Origin: Xylaria sp. FL1777
Taxonomy: Eukaryota; Ascomycota; Sordariomycetes; Xylariales; Xylariaceae
Direction: 5' to 3'
DNA: 49,673 nt
Assembly (NCBI GenBank): GCA_022578965.1
Contig: MU400768.1
Location: 1 to 49,673 of the forward strand
A model generated the notes under the pieces. The model saw nothing but the letters and a program-made list of their open reading frames with translations. It searched no databases and had not been told where the DNA came from. Both the position numbers and the translations under genes were made by a program. Numbering within the stretch: position 1 is the stretch's first letter; the number at the start of each line of letters is the position of its first letter. Below, piece after piece: positions 10,700 to 21,612 of this stretch.

Positions 10700-13600
10700 T
10701 TATAATAGTTTAGCTATAAAGCTTTTTTATAGCTGCTTTTTTTTGTTCTTTAGCAAGTTATAACGTAGAACTATATGCTAAAAGATCTTTTTTTTTTTTA
10801 TACATTTGCAAAAAGGCGTAAAAAAGCTTAGAACTTTTTTTTTATATAAAAACGCCTTTAGCTTTATTTTTTTAGTGCGCATTTATATTATTATAGCTGC
10901 TTTATGCTTTAATAATTTGCTATACTTTTTAAAAGCTTTATTTTTGCTAAGTTTTTGCTTAGCTATTGCTAAATAGCTACTATTTGTTTTAGTTTAGCTT
11001 TATTTGCTTATTTATTTTTTTTTAATGCAATTTTAGGTTTTTTTTTTTTAACTACTTTTTTTGCTAAAAGTTTAAAGCTAACGTTAGATTTTTTTTAGCT
11101 ATGCTTTTACTATTGCTTATAAGCTTGCTTTTTGTTTAGTTTTTAGCTTTTTAAGCTTTTATATTTTAAATAAAAGTTTTAATTTTTTTTGTTATTTTTT
11201 AAATTAACTTTTTAGCTGCTAAGCTTTTTATGTAATATTTGCAAGCTATTGCTTTGCTGCTAAAATATAAGTTAATAAAAAAAATCCTTATTTTAGTTTT
11301 TAAGTGCTTTATTTTAGTTGCTTTAAAAGCTTTAGCTATACGTTTAAAGCACTTATTTTAAGTTATTACTAATAAGTTAATAATGCTTTTTGCTTTATTT
11401 TTTTTAGAGTTTTTATGCTAAGTTGTTGCATTATAAGCTAAAATGCTTTATATTATTGCAATATATACTTGCTTTACTTTTGCTATATTATTGCTTTATA
11501 CAAAGTTTTATAGCTTAATTATTATATATAACTAAATGCTTAGTTTTTTTTTAAGCTTTGCTAAATATTTTTTCTATTTTATATTTTTATTAAATTATAT
11601 TTCTAAAAACTTTGCGCTGTTTTTTAGGTGTACTATTGCATTAAAAAGGTATACTATTTGCATAAGCGCTATATTATTGCTAAAAAAATGCATTAATTTG
11701 CTTTTTTGCAGTACAAACTTTATTTTATGTTGTTTTGCTTAACTTTTATACGTTTTTTATGCTACTTTTAAAGCTTTATAGTTTTGCTTTATATTTAGGT
11801 TTGCTATAATAAAGTTAATATTATTAGCAAAGCTAACTATTATTAGCTTTTAATACATAATAAAGTTATTATAAAATATTAAAATATATAAAAAAAAAAA
11901 AAAAAATAAAAGCAAAAACTTTTAAAAAACTTTAGCTTTTAGTGCTATTAACTAAAACATTGCTTTATTAAAGCAAAAACGCACTATGCAGTTTAATATA
12001 AAGAAATTTACTTATATAACTATTTAAAAAAAAAAGCTTTTTTGTTGCAAAATATATATTATTTTTTTTTTGTTAATAATATTAAAAGCTTTTGCAATGT
12101 TTAATTGCAGCAAAAATGCTATACTTTTTTTATTAATCGCTTTTTTTGCTATTTTTAATACTAATTTAATAGCTGCATTTATTAATTTGTTTTGTTTATT
12201 ATTTATTTAGTTATTTAGCAAAAAACCTTTTTGCTTAGCTATTTTTACTATGTAGTAATATAGCTTTTTTTTTAGTACTTTTTTTACTATATAAATAAGC
12301 ATAATAAAGCGTTACTTTTTAGCTGTTTTTTTAGTTTTTTTTAATTTTTTAGGTTTAAATATAACTACTACTTTTGTTTGCTTAAATTGCATTAAGTAGT
12401 ACTTTAATAAAAAGCTAGCAATATATAATATTGCTATTTTTTTTGCTAAAGCAAGTTTATAAGCTTTAAAAAAGCTATTAAGTAGCAAGTTGTTTTTTAG
12501 TGCTTTTTATAGCATTAATTTTTATATTAACAATATTATGTTTTTTTTTTTTATATTAACATTAATTATAAACTTTTAGTAATTATTATAAGTTAGGTTT
12601 TTTTTAAGTATATTAAACAAGTTTACTAGTAGTACAAAAAAAAAGTGTTTTGCTAATAAAGCTGTTTTTTTTTTAAAAGTATTAATAAAAAGCAGCTTAC
12701 TTTTTGTTTGTTTTAGCAGTAAAATTGCAGTAATTTTTAAAGCTAGCTTATAAGCAAACTTTATTTATTTAGCTAAGCTTTATAATAATTTAAAATCTTT
12801 AAATGCTTTTATAAGTGCTTATTTTTAGCTATGTTTTTATGCTTTTTTTATTTTATTGCTAAAAGCTTTTTTGTTTTTTTTTAAAAGCTTGCTATACTGC
12901 TTTAGTTTTTTTGCTTTAAAAGTTGCAATATACTTGTTTTGCTTTTTTTTCTATTTTAACTACTTTTAAGAACTACTAAAGTAATGCTTAATGTTTTTTC
13001 TTTATAGTTTTTTTAAGCATTATTTTATTTGCTATTTTTATTAGTTGTTAAATTAAAAAGTTAAAAGTATTATTTAGCTTGCTAAATATATGTAATATAT
13101 GCATTTTTATAATAATAGCTTTTGCTTTTATAGCTGCTTTATTTTTGTTTAATTTAAGCTAGTTTTATTTTTTTGCTTTTTTTAAGTATTTTTATAAAGC
13201 TACTTTTAAATTAATTATAACTTTTAATGCTTTATAGTTAAAACTTAGCTATTTTAAGTCCTTTTAATAAATAATAACTAAATTATTAAACATTTATATT
13301 AAGTTTATTATTAAGCTTTTTTATTTGTGCTTTATTTTAGTTATTTTTTTTTAAAAAGTAGCTAGCATAAAATTTTATTATGCAGTAAACTTAAAAAGTT
13401 TATTTGTTTTTTAGCTTTTTTTGCTTTTTAAGTTTTATAGTAAGTAATAAAAGTTAAAGTTGCTTATAAATATATAACGTTTTTTTAGCTTGCTTGCTTT
13501 ATATATTTTTTAGATTAAACTACGCTAAACTATTTTTTTTTAATTTAGCAAATATATTAATTATAAAAACACTGCTAAGTTATTATTGCTTATTATAACT

Positions 13601-13900
13601 TTTGCTTAGTTTTTACTAGCGTTTTTTGCTAGTGTTTTTATTGCAATTTTTTTGTTTATATATAATATAGCTTTACTTTTTAACTAAATAATTTAGTAGC
13701 TATTACTACTAAAGCAATATATATTGCTATGTTTATTAATTACTAGCTTTTAAACTATTATATAATTAAAGCTATTGTTTTATAATATGTATGCTATATT
13801 ACTTTTAAATTTTATAATGTTTTAAAAAGCAATGTTATATATTATTAAGTTAATAAAAATAAGTTTTTGCTTGTATTACTAGTTTGCTGTTTTTTTACTA
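10700..13900 (-). pseudogene. LINE ORF2 relic (RT / RNase H / C-terminal Cys motif), heavily mutated
   Basis: The clearest part is the C-terminus: from 10882 downward the minus strand reads MRTKKIKLKAFLYKKKV, then a CKC at 10802-10810 followed by a Ser/Leu-rich tail. Tad-type proteins end with an L.LRTG.IGLN..L stretch followed by a cysteine-histidine motif, so this is a good match allowing for RIP. The same M-R-T block occurs on the plus strand at 21328 in the second copy. I could not find an unambiguous RT active site; the upstream limit is only an estimate from family size. Confidence 0.5.
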
Positions 13901-14799
13901 GTAATTTTCCTTTATTTAGCTTTGTAAATACTAACGTTATTAGCATTTTTAAATTACTTTTATTTATTTTTTTGCTTATTACTGCTGCTTTTTTAGCACT
14001 TTAAAACCTTTTAAATTGCAATATATATGCTACTTTTGCTTTGTTTTTTTGTTTAACCTTTTTTTAGCAAGCTTTATTTTATGCTATATATGTTTTTTTG
14101 CAGTTTATATATTTTTGCTTTATTTTTTGCATTTTTATTAAGCAGCTTTTTTTACTTTTTTAATGCTTTAAAGCTAAACAATAGCTATACTTTAAGTTTT
14201 TGCAGCAATATTTAGCTATATAACTATATTTATAGCAATTAAAGCACTGCATAACTTTAAGCTTTATAATAAAAAGTTTACAGTTAAACAGCTAAACTTT
14301 TTATAAAAAGCTATTTTTATACATTATTTTAGTTGCTATAATGCTGCTTATATATAATAATATTAATGCAAATTTAGCTTTTGCGTTTTTAGATAATATT
14401 CTTTTGCATTTTGTAACTTTAAAATGTTTATTGCATAATAGCTATAGTAAGTTTTCATTTAAGTATATTGCTTTAATTTGTTTTGCTAAAACATTTTTTA
14501 TTATTAGCGCTGCTTTTTTTTATTATACTTTTAACTTTTTTCTAAAAGCTTTTATAATTTACTTTTTTTTTTTAGCTTTTTAAAGCATTGCTTTTTTAAA
14601 AGTAATTATTATATTTTTGCTATATAGCTTTTTAGCAGTAATTGTATTACTACTTATAAGCGCTATATTTACTGCTTTAATAATATTAGCTAATATTTTA
14701 TTTTTAAAGTTATTAGTTTATTTTTTAACTTTAATTAGCACTTTTTTGTTTTGTTTAAACAGTACTGCTTTATTATTGCAAGCTAGCTATAAAGCTGCA

Positions 14800-15300
14800 A
14801 TTTATGCTTAAAATTTTAACATGTTTACGTTTAATAAAATTTATTAAAAAAGCTTTTAAATAATATTTTTAATGCTTTTTTAGTTAGCTTTTATAGCAGC
14901 ATTTAAGTTATAGCAAGTTATAAATATATTAAGGTTATTTTTGTTGTTAAGTTTTATGCTTTGCTAGCTTTTTTAGGCTTTTTTTAATATATGCGCTATT
15001 TATGCCTTTTTTGCATTTTTTTAAAAAGAGATTTTTTTTGCTATTTTTTCTTTTATTAGTAGCTATAATACTAGTTTTATAATTCTATTAACTATTTTTT
15101 ATATACTAAAAAGTCCGTTAGCTTTACGTTTTTTATTAAAACGCTGCTACATTATAGTTATATTGCTAGTAGGTTTTAATAGCACATTAATTACGTTTTT
15201 AATAAATAAATCGTTTAATACTATTTTTCTGTTTCTTGTTATATTTGCACTCCGCAAATAAAATGCAACTTACTTAGTAAATAGAAGTTGCTACGCTAAT
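14800..15300 (-). pseudogene. Possible LINE ORF1 (gag-like) relic
   Basis: Near the 5' end of the LINE the minus strand has a partly open stretch with a VLLKPTSNITI..RFNKK-like segment (about 15100-15215), resembling the conserved core of ORF1/gag-like proteins of fungal Tad elements. The match is by eye and weak. It lies where ORF1 should be, upstream of the ORF2 relic, and base composition here is less extreme than in the rest of the element. Confidence 0.3.
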
Positions 15301-15378
15301 TCTAGCAATCTTAATTATTTAATGATTAGGCTTAAACTCACAAAGTTATAGTTAAGTATAAAGAATTTAAAAAAGGTT

Positions 15379-15426
15379 AAAAAGTGTATTATTTACTTAA
15401 ATATATTGCTTATATATAAACCACGT
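15379..15426 (-). mobile_element. Fot1-like element A, fragment 3 (outer terminal inverted repeat)
   Basis: This is the remaining outer part of A's 5' inverted repeat: AAAAAGTGTATTATTTACTT, then GCTTATATATAAACCACGT, closely matching the right end of element B (9667-9715). It is followed by TA at 15427-15428, the expected Tc1/mariner target dinucleotide. It shows that A was complete on this side before the LINE inserted. Confidence 0.82.
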
Positions 15427-15428
15427 TA

Positions 15429-15780
15429 ATACTTTTAAATAAATTATTTAAAACTTAAAGTAATATAACGTTTAATAATTTTATTTTAAAAAGAAAAAAT
15501 TTATTAAGCTTTTAATAAAAGTAATAAAATAAAAACTATTTAATATAATATATATAAAGTATTAAAAATTAAACGTTAAATTAATAAATAACTACAAAAA
15601 AAACTAATTATAATAAATATATAATTAGTAATTAACTTTTATAATTATACAAATTTTTAAAAAAACAAAAACAAAAACTAAAATTTAAGCATATATTATA
15701 ACTTATATAAGTTTTAAAGCAAGTATACAAAAAAGGCCGAAGGCTTTTTGCTAGTTAAATATATTTATGGTTTATAAAAG
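15429..15780. other. AT-rich stretch without recognised element
   Basis: I see no gene or known repeat. It has a short imperfect inverted repeat with unusual C/G content at about 15732-15752 (AAAAGGCC-GAAGGCTTTT type), surrounded by very AT-rich DNA. Confidence 0.5.
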
Positions 15781-15794
15781 CTGCAATATATAAC

Positions 15795-16300
15795 AAAACA
15801 AAACATTAAATCTTTTTGTTGTTAAAATAGTTTTTTTTATTAAAGCTATAACTATTTATAAAGCTAAAAAAAAGATTTATGCCGATTTTAAACTTTTTTT
15901 TTATGAACGTTAAATTAGTAGCAAGTTTAATAACTTAAGCATAATACTATATGCTATAAATAATATTTATTTAAGCTTTATAGTTAAATATTTTGCTAAA
16001 AAACAGTATAGCTAAAGTATTTATACTATTACTAAAAATAAAGGCGTTTATAGCTTAAAAAGCTGCTATAATAATAAAAGTACTAGTAATTATTTTAGTA
16101 AAAGTATAGCTAAAAGCAGTAATATTTCTGTTATTTTTTTAAAGCATTAGTATTATAATTATAACTTTAGCTTTTTTTATAATAAAACGTTTACTAAAAG
16201 TTTTAACCTTATTATTTAAGCTATTACTTTTATTATTATTAAAGGAATTTAATAAAGCAAAAACAGCTAATGTAGTATATTTATAGCTTTATGCTTTAAT
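15795..16300 (+). repeat. Dispersed repeat DR, copy a, with a degraded coding frame
   Basis: This is one of three direct copies (also about 22020-22490 and 26475-26985). On the plus strand, the frame from about 15863 has only a handful of stops in some 130 codons, and the same frame is kept in copy b (FAKK.YS, KNK.VYSLKS, NNK.TSNYF, KS.AKS). That suggests a protein-coding origin. The spacing of a CN(K/R)-type turn and a following C/Y-x-F-S-F-F could be a FAR1/MULE-type DNA-binding domain, but that is speculative. Copies a and c are followed by 89-bp tandem units, copy b is not. Confidence 0.55.
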
Positions 16301-16475
16301 ACTAGGTATTTAGTTATTAAAGCTTATGTTTTATTTAAAATTAATACTGCGTTTTTTACTTTAAAGATTTATAAGCTGCAGTAAAAATTCTAGTTATATT
16401 AGTTATTAAAAATTGCGCTTTATTTAGAACTAATGCTGCTTTTTTTGCTTTACAGATATAAAAGCTACAGTAAAA
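16300..16475. repeat. 89-bp minisatellite, two units after DR copy a
   Basis: Two units share the AAGCT(G/A)CAGTAAAA and ATGCTGC(G/T)TTTTT blocks. Corresponding points lie at 16371 and 16460, a period of 89 bp. The same unit occurs at 26135-26345 and 26985-27215. The period is not a multiple of three, so it is unlikely to be coding. Confidence 0.75.
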
Positions 16476-16479
16476 TAAC

Positions 16480-17235
16480 ATAAAGCAAGTTAAAAATAAA
16501 AGCATTTTAAGTTAGCAATAGAAATTTTGCTGCTATTAGCGTACGTTTAATATAATTTTACTTTAAAAATTAGTAAGCAGCTTTTTAGCAATGCTTATTT
16601 ATATTTTAATAAATTAAACATTAATGCAAAAATAATGCTATATATAAAACTTATTACAAAGGTTAACTTTTTTAACATTACTTTAATAAAAACTTTAAAA
16701 ATGTTGCATTTTTACTTTTTAAACCTTTATATTGTTTATATGTTTTTTAAAACAATTATTTATATTTATAGAACTTATTATAAAACTTTTAAGTAAAGCT
16801 AAATATATTAATTACATTTTTAGTTTATTTATTATTTATTTATAGCTGATTTTTTTACGTAAGCTTAAATAGCTATATTAATTATTGCTTGCTTTTATAT
16901 ATTTAAATATATTTTTGTTTTTGCTTTTTTTTTTTTTAGCTATTATATATATATTTTATTTACTTTTAAGTACTTTTGTTTTATATGCTTAAACAAAGAG
17001 CTATAATAGTTTTGTTTTAACTTTTGCGTTTATATATAATTTTTAAAAAGCTATGCATTAGTAGTAAAAACGAGCTTTTTTTGCACTAGCTATTGCTTTA
17101 GCTATTATATTTATATAACTTGCTGCTATTTTAAGATCACGCAAAAACAATTAGCTATATATAAAAAATTAGTACTATTAGCATATAAAGCTTGCAGTAC
17201 TTTAGCTATAGCTTTTTTTATTATTTTTAAATGCT
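16480..17235. other. AT-rich stretch without recognised gene
   Basis: There is no readable coding relic. About 16690-16745 (ACTTTTTAAACCTTTA, TTGTTTATATG) matches 27230-27260, so the DR-plus-minisatellite unit seems to share a further downstream flank. Confidence 0.4.
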
Positions 17236-17239
17236 ATTA

Positions 17240-17560
17240 TAATGCATACTTTTTTATAAAGATTATACATTAAGATATTTTTTTTAAAGCTTTAAAACTA
17301 TAAGCTAGGCAATAATATAATATATGTTTTTTTATAAAAATTATACGTTAAAATATTTTTTTTTGAAGCTTTAAAATTATAAGCTAAGCAATAACATAAT
17401 GCATGCTTTTATATAAAGATTATATATTAAAATATTTTTTTTTAAAGCTTTAAAACTATAAGCTAAGCAATAGTATAACGTATGCTTTTTTACGAAAATT
17501 ATGCATTAAAATACCTTTTTTTTAAAGCTTTAAAACTATAAGCTAAGCAATAGCTTTACT
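17240..17560. repeat. 79-80-bp tandem repeat, four units
   Basis: Corresponding points (AAGCTA(A/G)GCAATA) lie at 17302, 17381, 17460 and 17540. Each unit has a TTTTTAAAGCTTTAAAA core with an AAGCTT centre and an AT(G/A)CATGC-like end. Units differ mainly by transitions, as expected after RIP. Confidence 0.85.
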
Positions 17561-17779
17561 TTTGCGCTTATTTGCTTAACTTTTAAACATAATATAAACG
17601 TGTTTATTATTAAAAAGTGTATTATTTTAAGCAAACCTATTAATAATAAATTTAAGCTAGAGCTTTTTTATATTATAAGCTAGCTTAACTCACTTAGCAT
17701 ATATATTGCTGTTTTAGCTATTAAAATATTTAATTATGTATTATTATAAACTTTAGAAAATTAAAAGTATAAATGTTTT

Positions 17780-18100
17780 TTAAAAAAAAATAAAAAAGAA
17801 GCAAAACGTATAGCAGCTAATAAAAAAAAGCAAAAAACAAAAGCTAAAGTTTATATAGCTTTTATATTAAAAACAGAAACAAAAACGTTAATATTTTTTT
17901 CTGCTAAAGCAAAAAAGGCGTAAAAAAAATAAAATAAGCTAAAGTTAAATAAAAGTAAAACAGCTATAAAAGCAAAAGCTATTATTGCAGAAATATATAT
18001 GTTATAAATACTTAGTAAAAATAATACTTTTAACTTTTTAATTTAGTAGCTAGTAAAAATAGCAAATTTTTTAAAGCTATTACTTAACTAAATAAATATT
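17780..18100 (+). pseudogene. Lys/Ala-rich coding relic, C-terminal region of an unknown transposon protein
   Basis: On the plus strand there is an open, charged frame from about 17798: KEAKRIAANKKKQKTKAKVY, then FILKTETKTLIFFSAKAKKA, followed by scattered stops. The first 180 bp recur at 20370-20580, and 17955-18050 shares near-identical blocks (GCTATAAAAGCAAAAGCT, ACTTTTAACTTTTTAATTTA) with the complement of LINE copy 1 around 13030-13130. Lys-rich C-termini are common in fungal transposases, but I cannot assign the family. Confidence 0.4.
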
Positions 18101-18254
18101 TTTAATTTTGCTAAGTTAAAAATTGTAATAATTTACTTAAATTGTTTATATATATATAAATGCTTTTTAATGCTTTTTAACCTTAATAAATTATATTTAA
18201 AATAGTATTTATTAATAAAAGGTATTTATAGTGCTATTATATAAAACATAGTTG

Positions 18255-19670
18255 CTAACATATATTTACTTTAAAAAAAACAACTAAGCTAATATTGCAG
18301 CGCTTTTTTTTTGTATAGTTATTAATATTTGCTTTAAATAAAACAACAAAGCTAATGCTATAATGCTTTTTTTTTGCAGAAAAGTTCTACAGAAATTATA
18401 CTTATAATTATAAGCTAATATATTGCATGCTTGCTATAAAAAAAACAATAAAGCTAATGCTGCAGTATAATTGCTAGCATATATTTGCTTTAAATAAAAC
18501 AATAAAGCTAATACTATAGCGCTTTTTTTTTGCGTAATTGTTAATACTTGCTTTAAACAAAACAACAAAGCTAATATTGCAGTATTTTCTTTTTGTAAAA
18601 ATGTTTTGCAAAAACTACGCTTATAACTATTTATTAGTAAACAGATTTTTAAGCTTTTATTTAACTAAAATAAAGAATTTTTTAATATGCTTATAAGGTA
18701 ATATACTGCATGCTTGCAGTAAAAAAAACAATAAGCTTAATGCTATAGCGCTTTTTTTTTGCAAAAAAGTTTTGCAAAAACTATGCTTATAACTATTTAT
18801 TAATAAATAGACTTTTAAGCTTTTATTTAACTAAAATAAAGAATTCTTTAAAACGCTTATAAGTTAATATATTATATGCTTGCAGTAAAAAAAACAATAA
18901 AGCTAATGTTATAGCGCTTTTTCTTTGCATAGTTATTAATATTTGCTTTAAATAAAACAACAAAGCTAATATTATAGCGCTTTTTTTCTGCAGAAAAATT
19001 TTGCAAAAATTACGCTTATAACTATTTATTAGTAAATAAACTTTCGGGCTTTTATTTAACTAAAATAAAAAATTCTTTAATATGCTTATAAACTAATATA
19101 CTGCATGTTTGCAATAAAAAAAACAATAAAGCTAACGTTATAGCGCTTTTCTTTTGCGTAGTTATTAATATTTGCTTTAAATATAACAGCAAAGCTAATA
19201 TTGCAGCGCTTTTTCTTTGTATAGTTGCTAGCACTTGCTTTAAATATAATAGTAAAGCTAATATTGCAGCGCTTTTTCTTTGTATAGTTGCTAGCACTTG
19301 CTTTAAATAAAACAACAAAGCTAATATTACAGCATAATTACTAATATATGCTTTAAATAAAACAATAAAGCTAATATTATAGCGCTTTTTTTTTGCAAAG
19401 TTAAAGCGTGGTTATTAGTACGTACTTATTATAAAAAAACAATAAGCTTAATATTATAGCATGGTTACTATTATATATTTACTATAAAAAAACAATAAAG
19501 CTAATGTTATAATGTTTTTTTTTTGTATAGTTGCTAGCATATGCTTTAAAAAAAACAATAAAGTTAATGTTATAATGCTTTTTATTTATAAAAAAGTTCT
19601 GCAAAAACTATGCTTATAACTATTTATTAATAAATAAACTTTTAAGCTTTTATTTAATTAAAATAAACAA
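18255..19670. repeat. Higher-order tandem array of 63-bp units with about 103-bp spacers
   Basis: The basic unit is about 63 bp: GCTTTAAATAAAACAACAAA, then GCTAATATTGCAGCGC, a T-run, and TGTATAGTTGCTAGCA. It recurs more than ten times. In places a second module of about 103 bp (ACTATGCTTATAACTATTTA and TTTATTTAACTAAAATAAAG) is added, giving composite periods of 166 bp (18610 to 18776) and 229 bp (18776 to 19005). Three adjacent units at about 19130-19318 are in frame on the minus strand and encode a 21-residue repeat (KQVLATIQRKSAAILALL). That open frame is probably a by-product of the period. Confidence 0.8.
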
Positions 19671-19689
19671 TTTTTTAATATGCTTGTAA

Positions 19690-20040
19690 GCTAATATATT
19701 ACGCTTAAGTATTTTTTTAGCTCGAACGTTTTATAGTTTAAAAAGTATAAAATTTTTTTAAGCTAAAAGCGTTTAATTTAAATTGCATTATGTTTAAAAA
19801 AAGCGTTTTTACTATTTTTGCTATAAACTAATAGCAAAAAAATAATAATAACTTGCTTGTTTTAGTTATAGTTCGCTTAGTATTAATTAGTATTATATAA
19901 AGCAGCTATAACTATAATTTTTTTTATAATGTTAATAATATGCTTTCTTAGGCTAAAAACAGCAAAAAGTTCTTAAAAAATGCTTTATAATAATAAATGT
20001 TAAGTTAATATAATAATAACTTATAAAATAACGCTTAAAA
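19690..20040. other. AT-rich stretch between the array and LINE copy 2
   Basis: I see no gene. The right part may already belong to LINE copy 2, because alignment with copy 1 becomes convincing from about 19985. Confidence 0.35.
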
Positions 20041-21612
20041 AAACTATAAGGAAAAAATACTAAATATTACTTTTGTAGTTTTTAGAAGTAATTAAAACAG
20101 AAAAAAAAGCTAAGTAAATATACTATAGGTTTTAAAGCAAAAGAACAAAAGCAATGTAATAAACACTTAAAAAAAAAAAAAAGCTTTTAGTTATAAAATA
20201 AAACAAATATAAAAGCATAACTAAAGGCAAATGTTTGCAAAAGCATTTAAAGATTTTAAATTGCTATAAAGCTTAGCTAAATAAACTAAGTTAGTTTATA
20301 AGCTAGCTTTAGAAATTATAGCAATTTTATTGCTAAAACAAATAAAAAGCAAGCTTTTTTTTGCTAACACTTTTAAAAAAAAAAAAATTAAAAGTATAAA
20401 TATTCTTTAAAGAAAAATAAAAAAAAAAAGAAAAACGTATAGCAGTTAATAAAAAAAAGCAAAAAAAAAGAGCTAAAGCTTATATAGCTTTTATACTAAA
20501 AATAGAAATAAAAACGTTAATACTTTTTATACTAAAGCAAAAAAAGCATAAATAACTAAACAAAGCAAAAAAGCTTGCTTATTAGTTTATATAATAAGCA
20601 AGCTTTAGTAAAAATAAGCTAACTAGTGTTTTTTTGCTGCTTATTAAAATAAATAAGCTATTATTATTAACTTTTAAAAAACAATTAATATAAGTTTTAA
20701 TAAATTTAAATAATTTAAAAAAAACTAATATAAATTAAGCTATTAGTATAGCTAAACAGTTTTTAAGCAATAATAAATATAATAGTAATTTTTAAATTAT
20801 TAAAAACTTAAGCAAGCTAAATAAAAGCATTGCTAATTTGCTTATAGCAGCTTAAAATAAATGCTTTAAACGTATAACTAAAGCTTTTAAAATAACTAAA
20901 ACAAAACATTTAAAAACTAAAATAGGGGTTTTTTTTATTAATTTATACTTTAGTAATAAAGCAGCTGCTTGCAAGTATTATATAAAAAGCTTAGCTTTAA
21001 AAAAGTTAATTTAACGAACAATAATAAAGATTAAAACTTTTATTTAAAACGTAAAAGCTTAAAGAGCTAAAAATTAACTTAAAGGCCGACTTATAAGCAA
21101 TAAAAAAAGCATAGCTAAAAAAGATTTAACGTTAAAACTAGACTTTCAGCTAAAAAAGTAGTGAAAAAAAAACCTAAAATTATGCTTAAAAAAAATAAAT
21201 AAGCACGTAAATTTAAACTAAAATAAGTAATAATTATTTAGCTATAGCTAAACAAAAGCTTAATAAAAACAAGGCTTTTAAAAAGTATAGCAGGCTATTA
21301 AAGCATAAAGCAGCTATAGTAATATAAATGCGTACTAAAAAATTAAGTTTAAAAGTATTTTTATATAAAAAGAAAGTTTTAAGCAAGAAATTTAAAAGCT
21401 TTATAAAAAAAAGTTCTTTTGCTTTTTAATTTTATTTTTTGTTTAGTAAGCTAGTTAATAAAAACTAGTGTTTATAAAGTAGTAAAGCTTTAAAGTAGCA
21501 GCATAAATATTATTACATAAAGTTTTTATTTAGCTTTTTGTATAGTTTTACTTATAAGTATATAAATAAAAAAACCACGCTATAAAGCAATATAATAAAT
21601 TATTAATAATAA
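19985..21612 (+). mobile_element. Tad-like LINE copy 2, 3' part, with internal deletions
   Basis: This is the plus-strand counterpart of the LINE at 10235-15378. Segment 20040-20370 matches the complement of about 12640-12980, and 20650-21600 the complement of about 10240-11560. Between them about 0.9 kb is missing and replaced by a Lys-rich 200-bp repeat (20375-20580) that also occurs at 17750-17930. The C-terminal block MRTKKLSLKVFLYKKKV is at 21328, but the following 350 bp with the Cys motif are deleted. The 3' end carries AACCACGCTATAAAGC and then an AT-only tail like copy 1. Confidence 0.7.

Larger units (their letters stand above)
10235..15378 (-). mobile_element. Tad-like non-LTR retrotransposon (LINE) copy 1, 5.1 kb
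   Basis: This 5144-bp insertion has no terminal repeats, is flanked by a 14-bp duplication, and lies inside the inverted repeat of Fot1 element A. Its 3' end is at the low-coordinate side, where the minus strand ends in an AT-only run (TTATTAATAATACTAAT). The 3'-terminal 1.2 kb matches a second copy in opposite orientation at about 20.65-21.6 kb. Coding relics at 10.7-11 kb fit the C-terminus of fungal Tad-group LINE proteins. Both ends (10240-10310 and about 15230-15345) keep far more C and G than the interior. Length and class are well supported; the exact family assignment is inference. Confidence 0.72.

Noticed and set aside
10497..10763. Open frame of 88 codons, very rich in Phe and Leu
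   Set aside because: It is antisense to the C-terminal part of the LINE protein relic; its composition just reflects T-rich DNA.
11536..11742. Open frame of 68 codons on the plus strand
   Set aside because: It lies antisense to the LINE RNase H region and has no recognisable motif; it is a chance gap between stops.
14341..14811. Two short hydrophobic open frames (14341-14583 and 14617-14811) that resemble small membrane proteins
   Set aside because: They are antisense within the LINE. T-rich codons (Phe, Leu, Ile) give false membrane segments. There is no support from a promoter, conservation or neighbours.
18255..19670. CRISPR-like array
   Set aside because: Units are long, adjacent and degenerate, with no unique spacers of constant length, and the setting is a fungal transposon region.
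10250..21600. A single 11-kb DNA transposon with inverted ends of about 1 kb (10.25-11.4 kb against 20.65-21.6 kb)
   Set aside because: The inverted match is explained by two LINE copies in opposite orientation. The left one is bounded by its own 14-bp duplication at 10221-10234 and 15379-15392, and the matching end is a LINE 3' end with an AT-rich tail.
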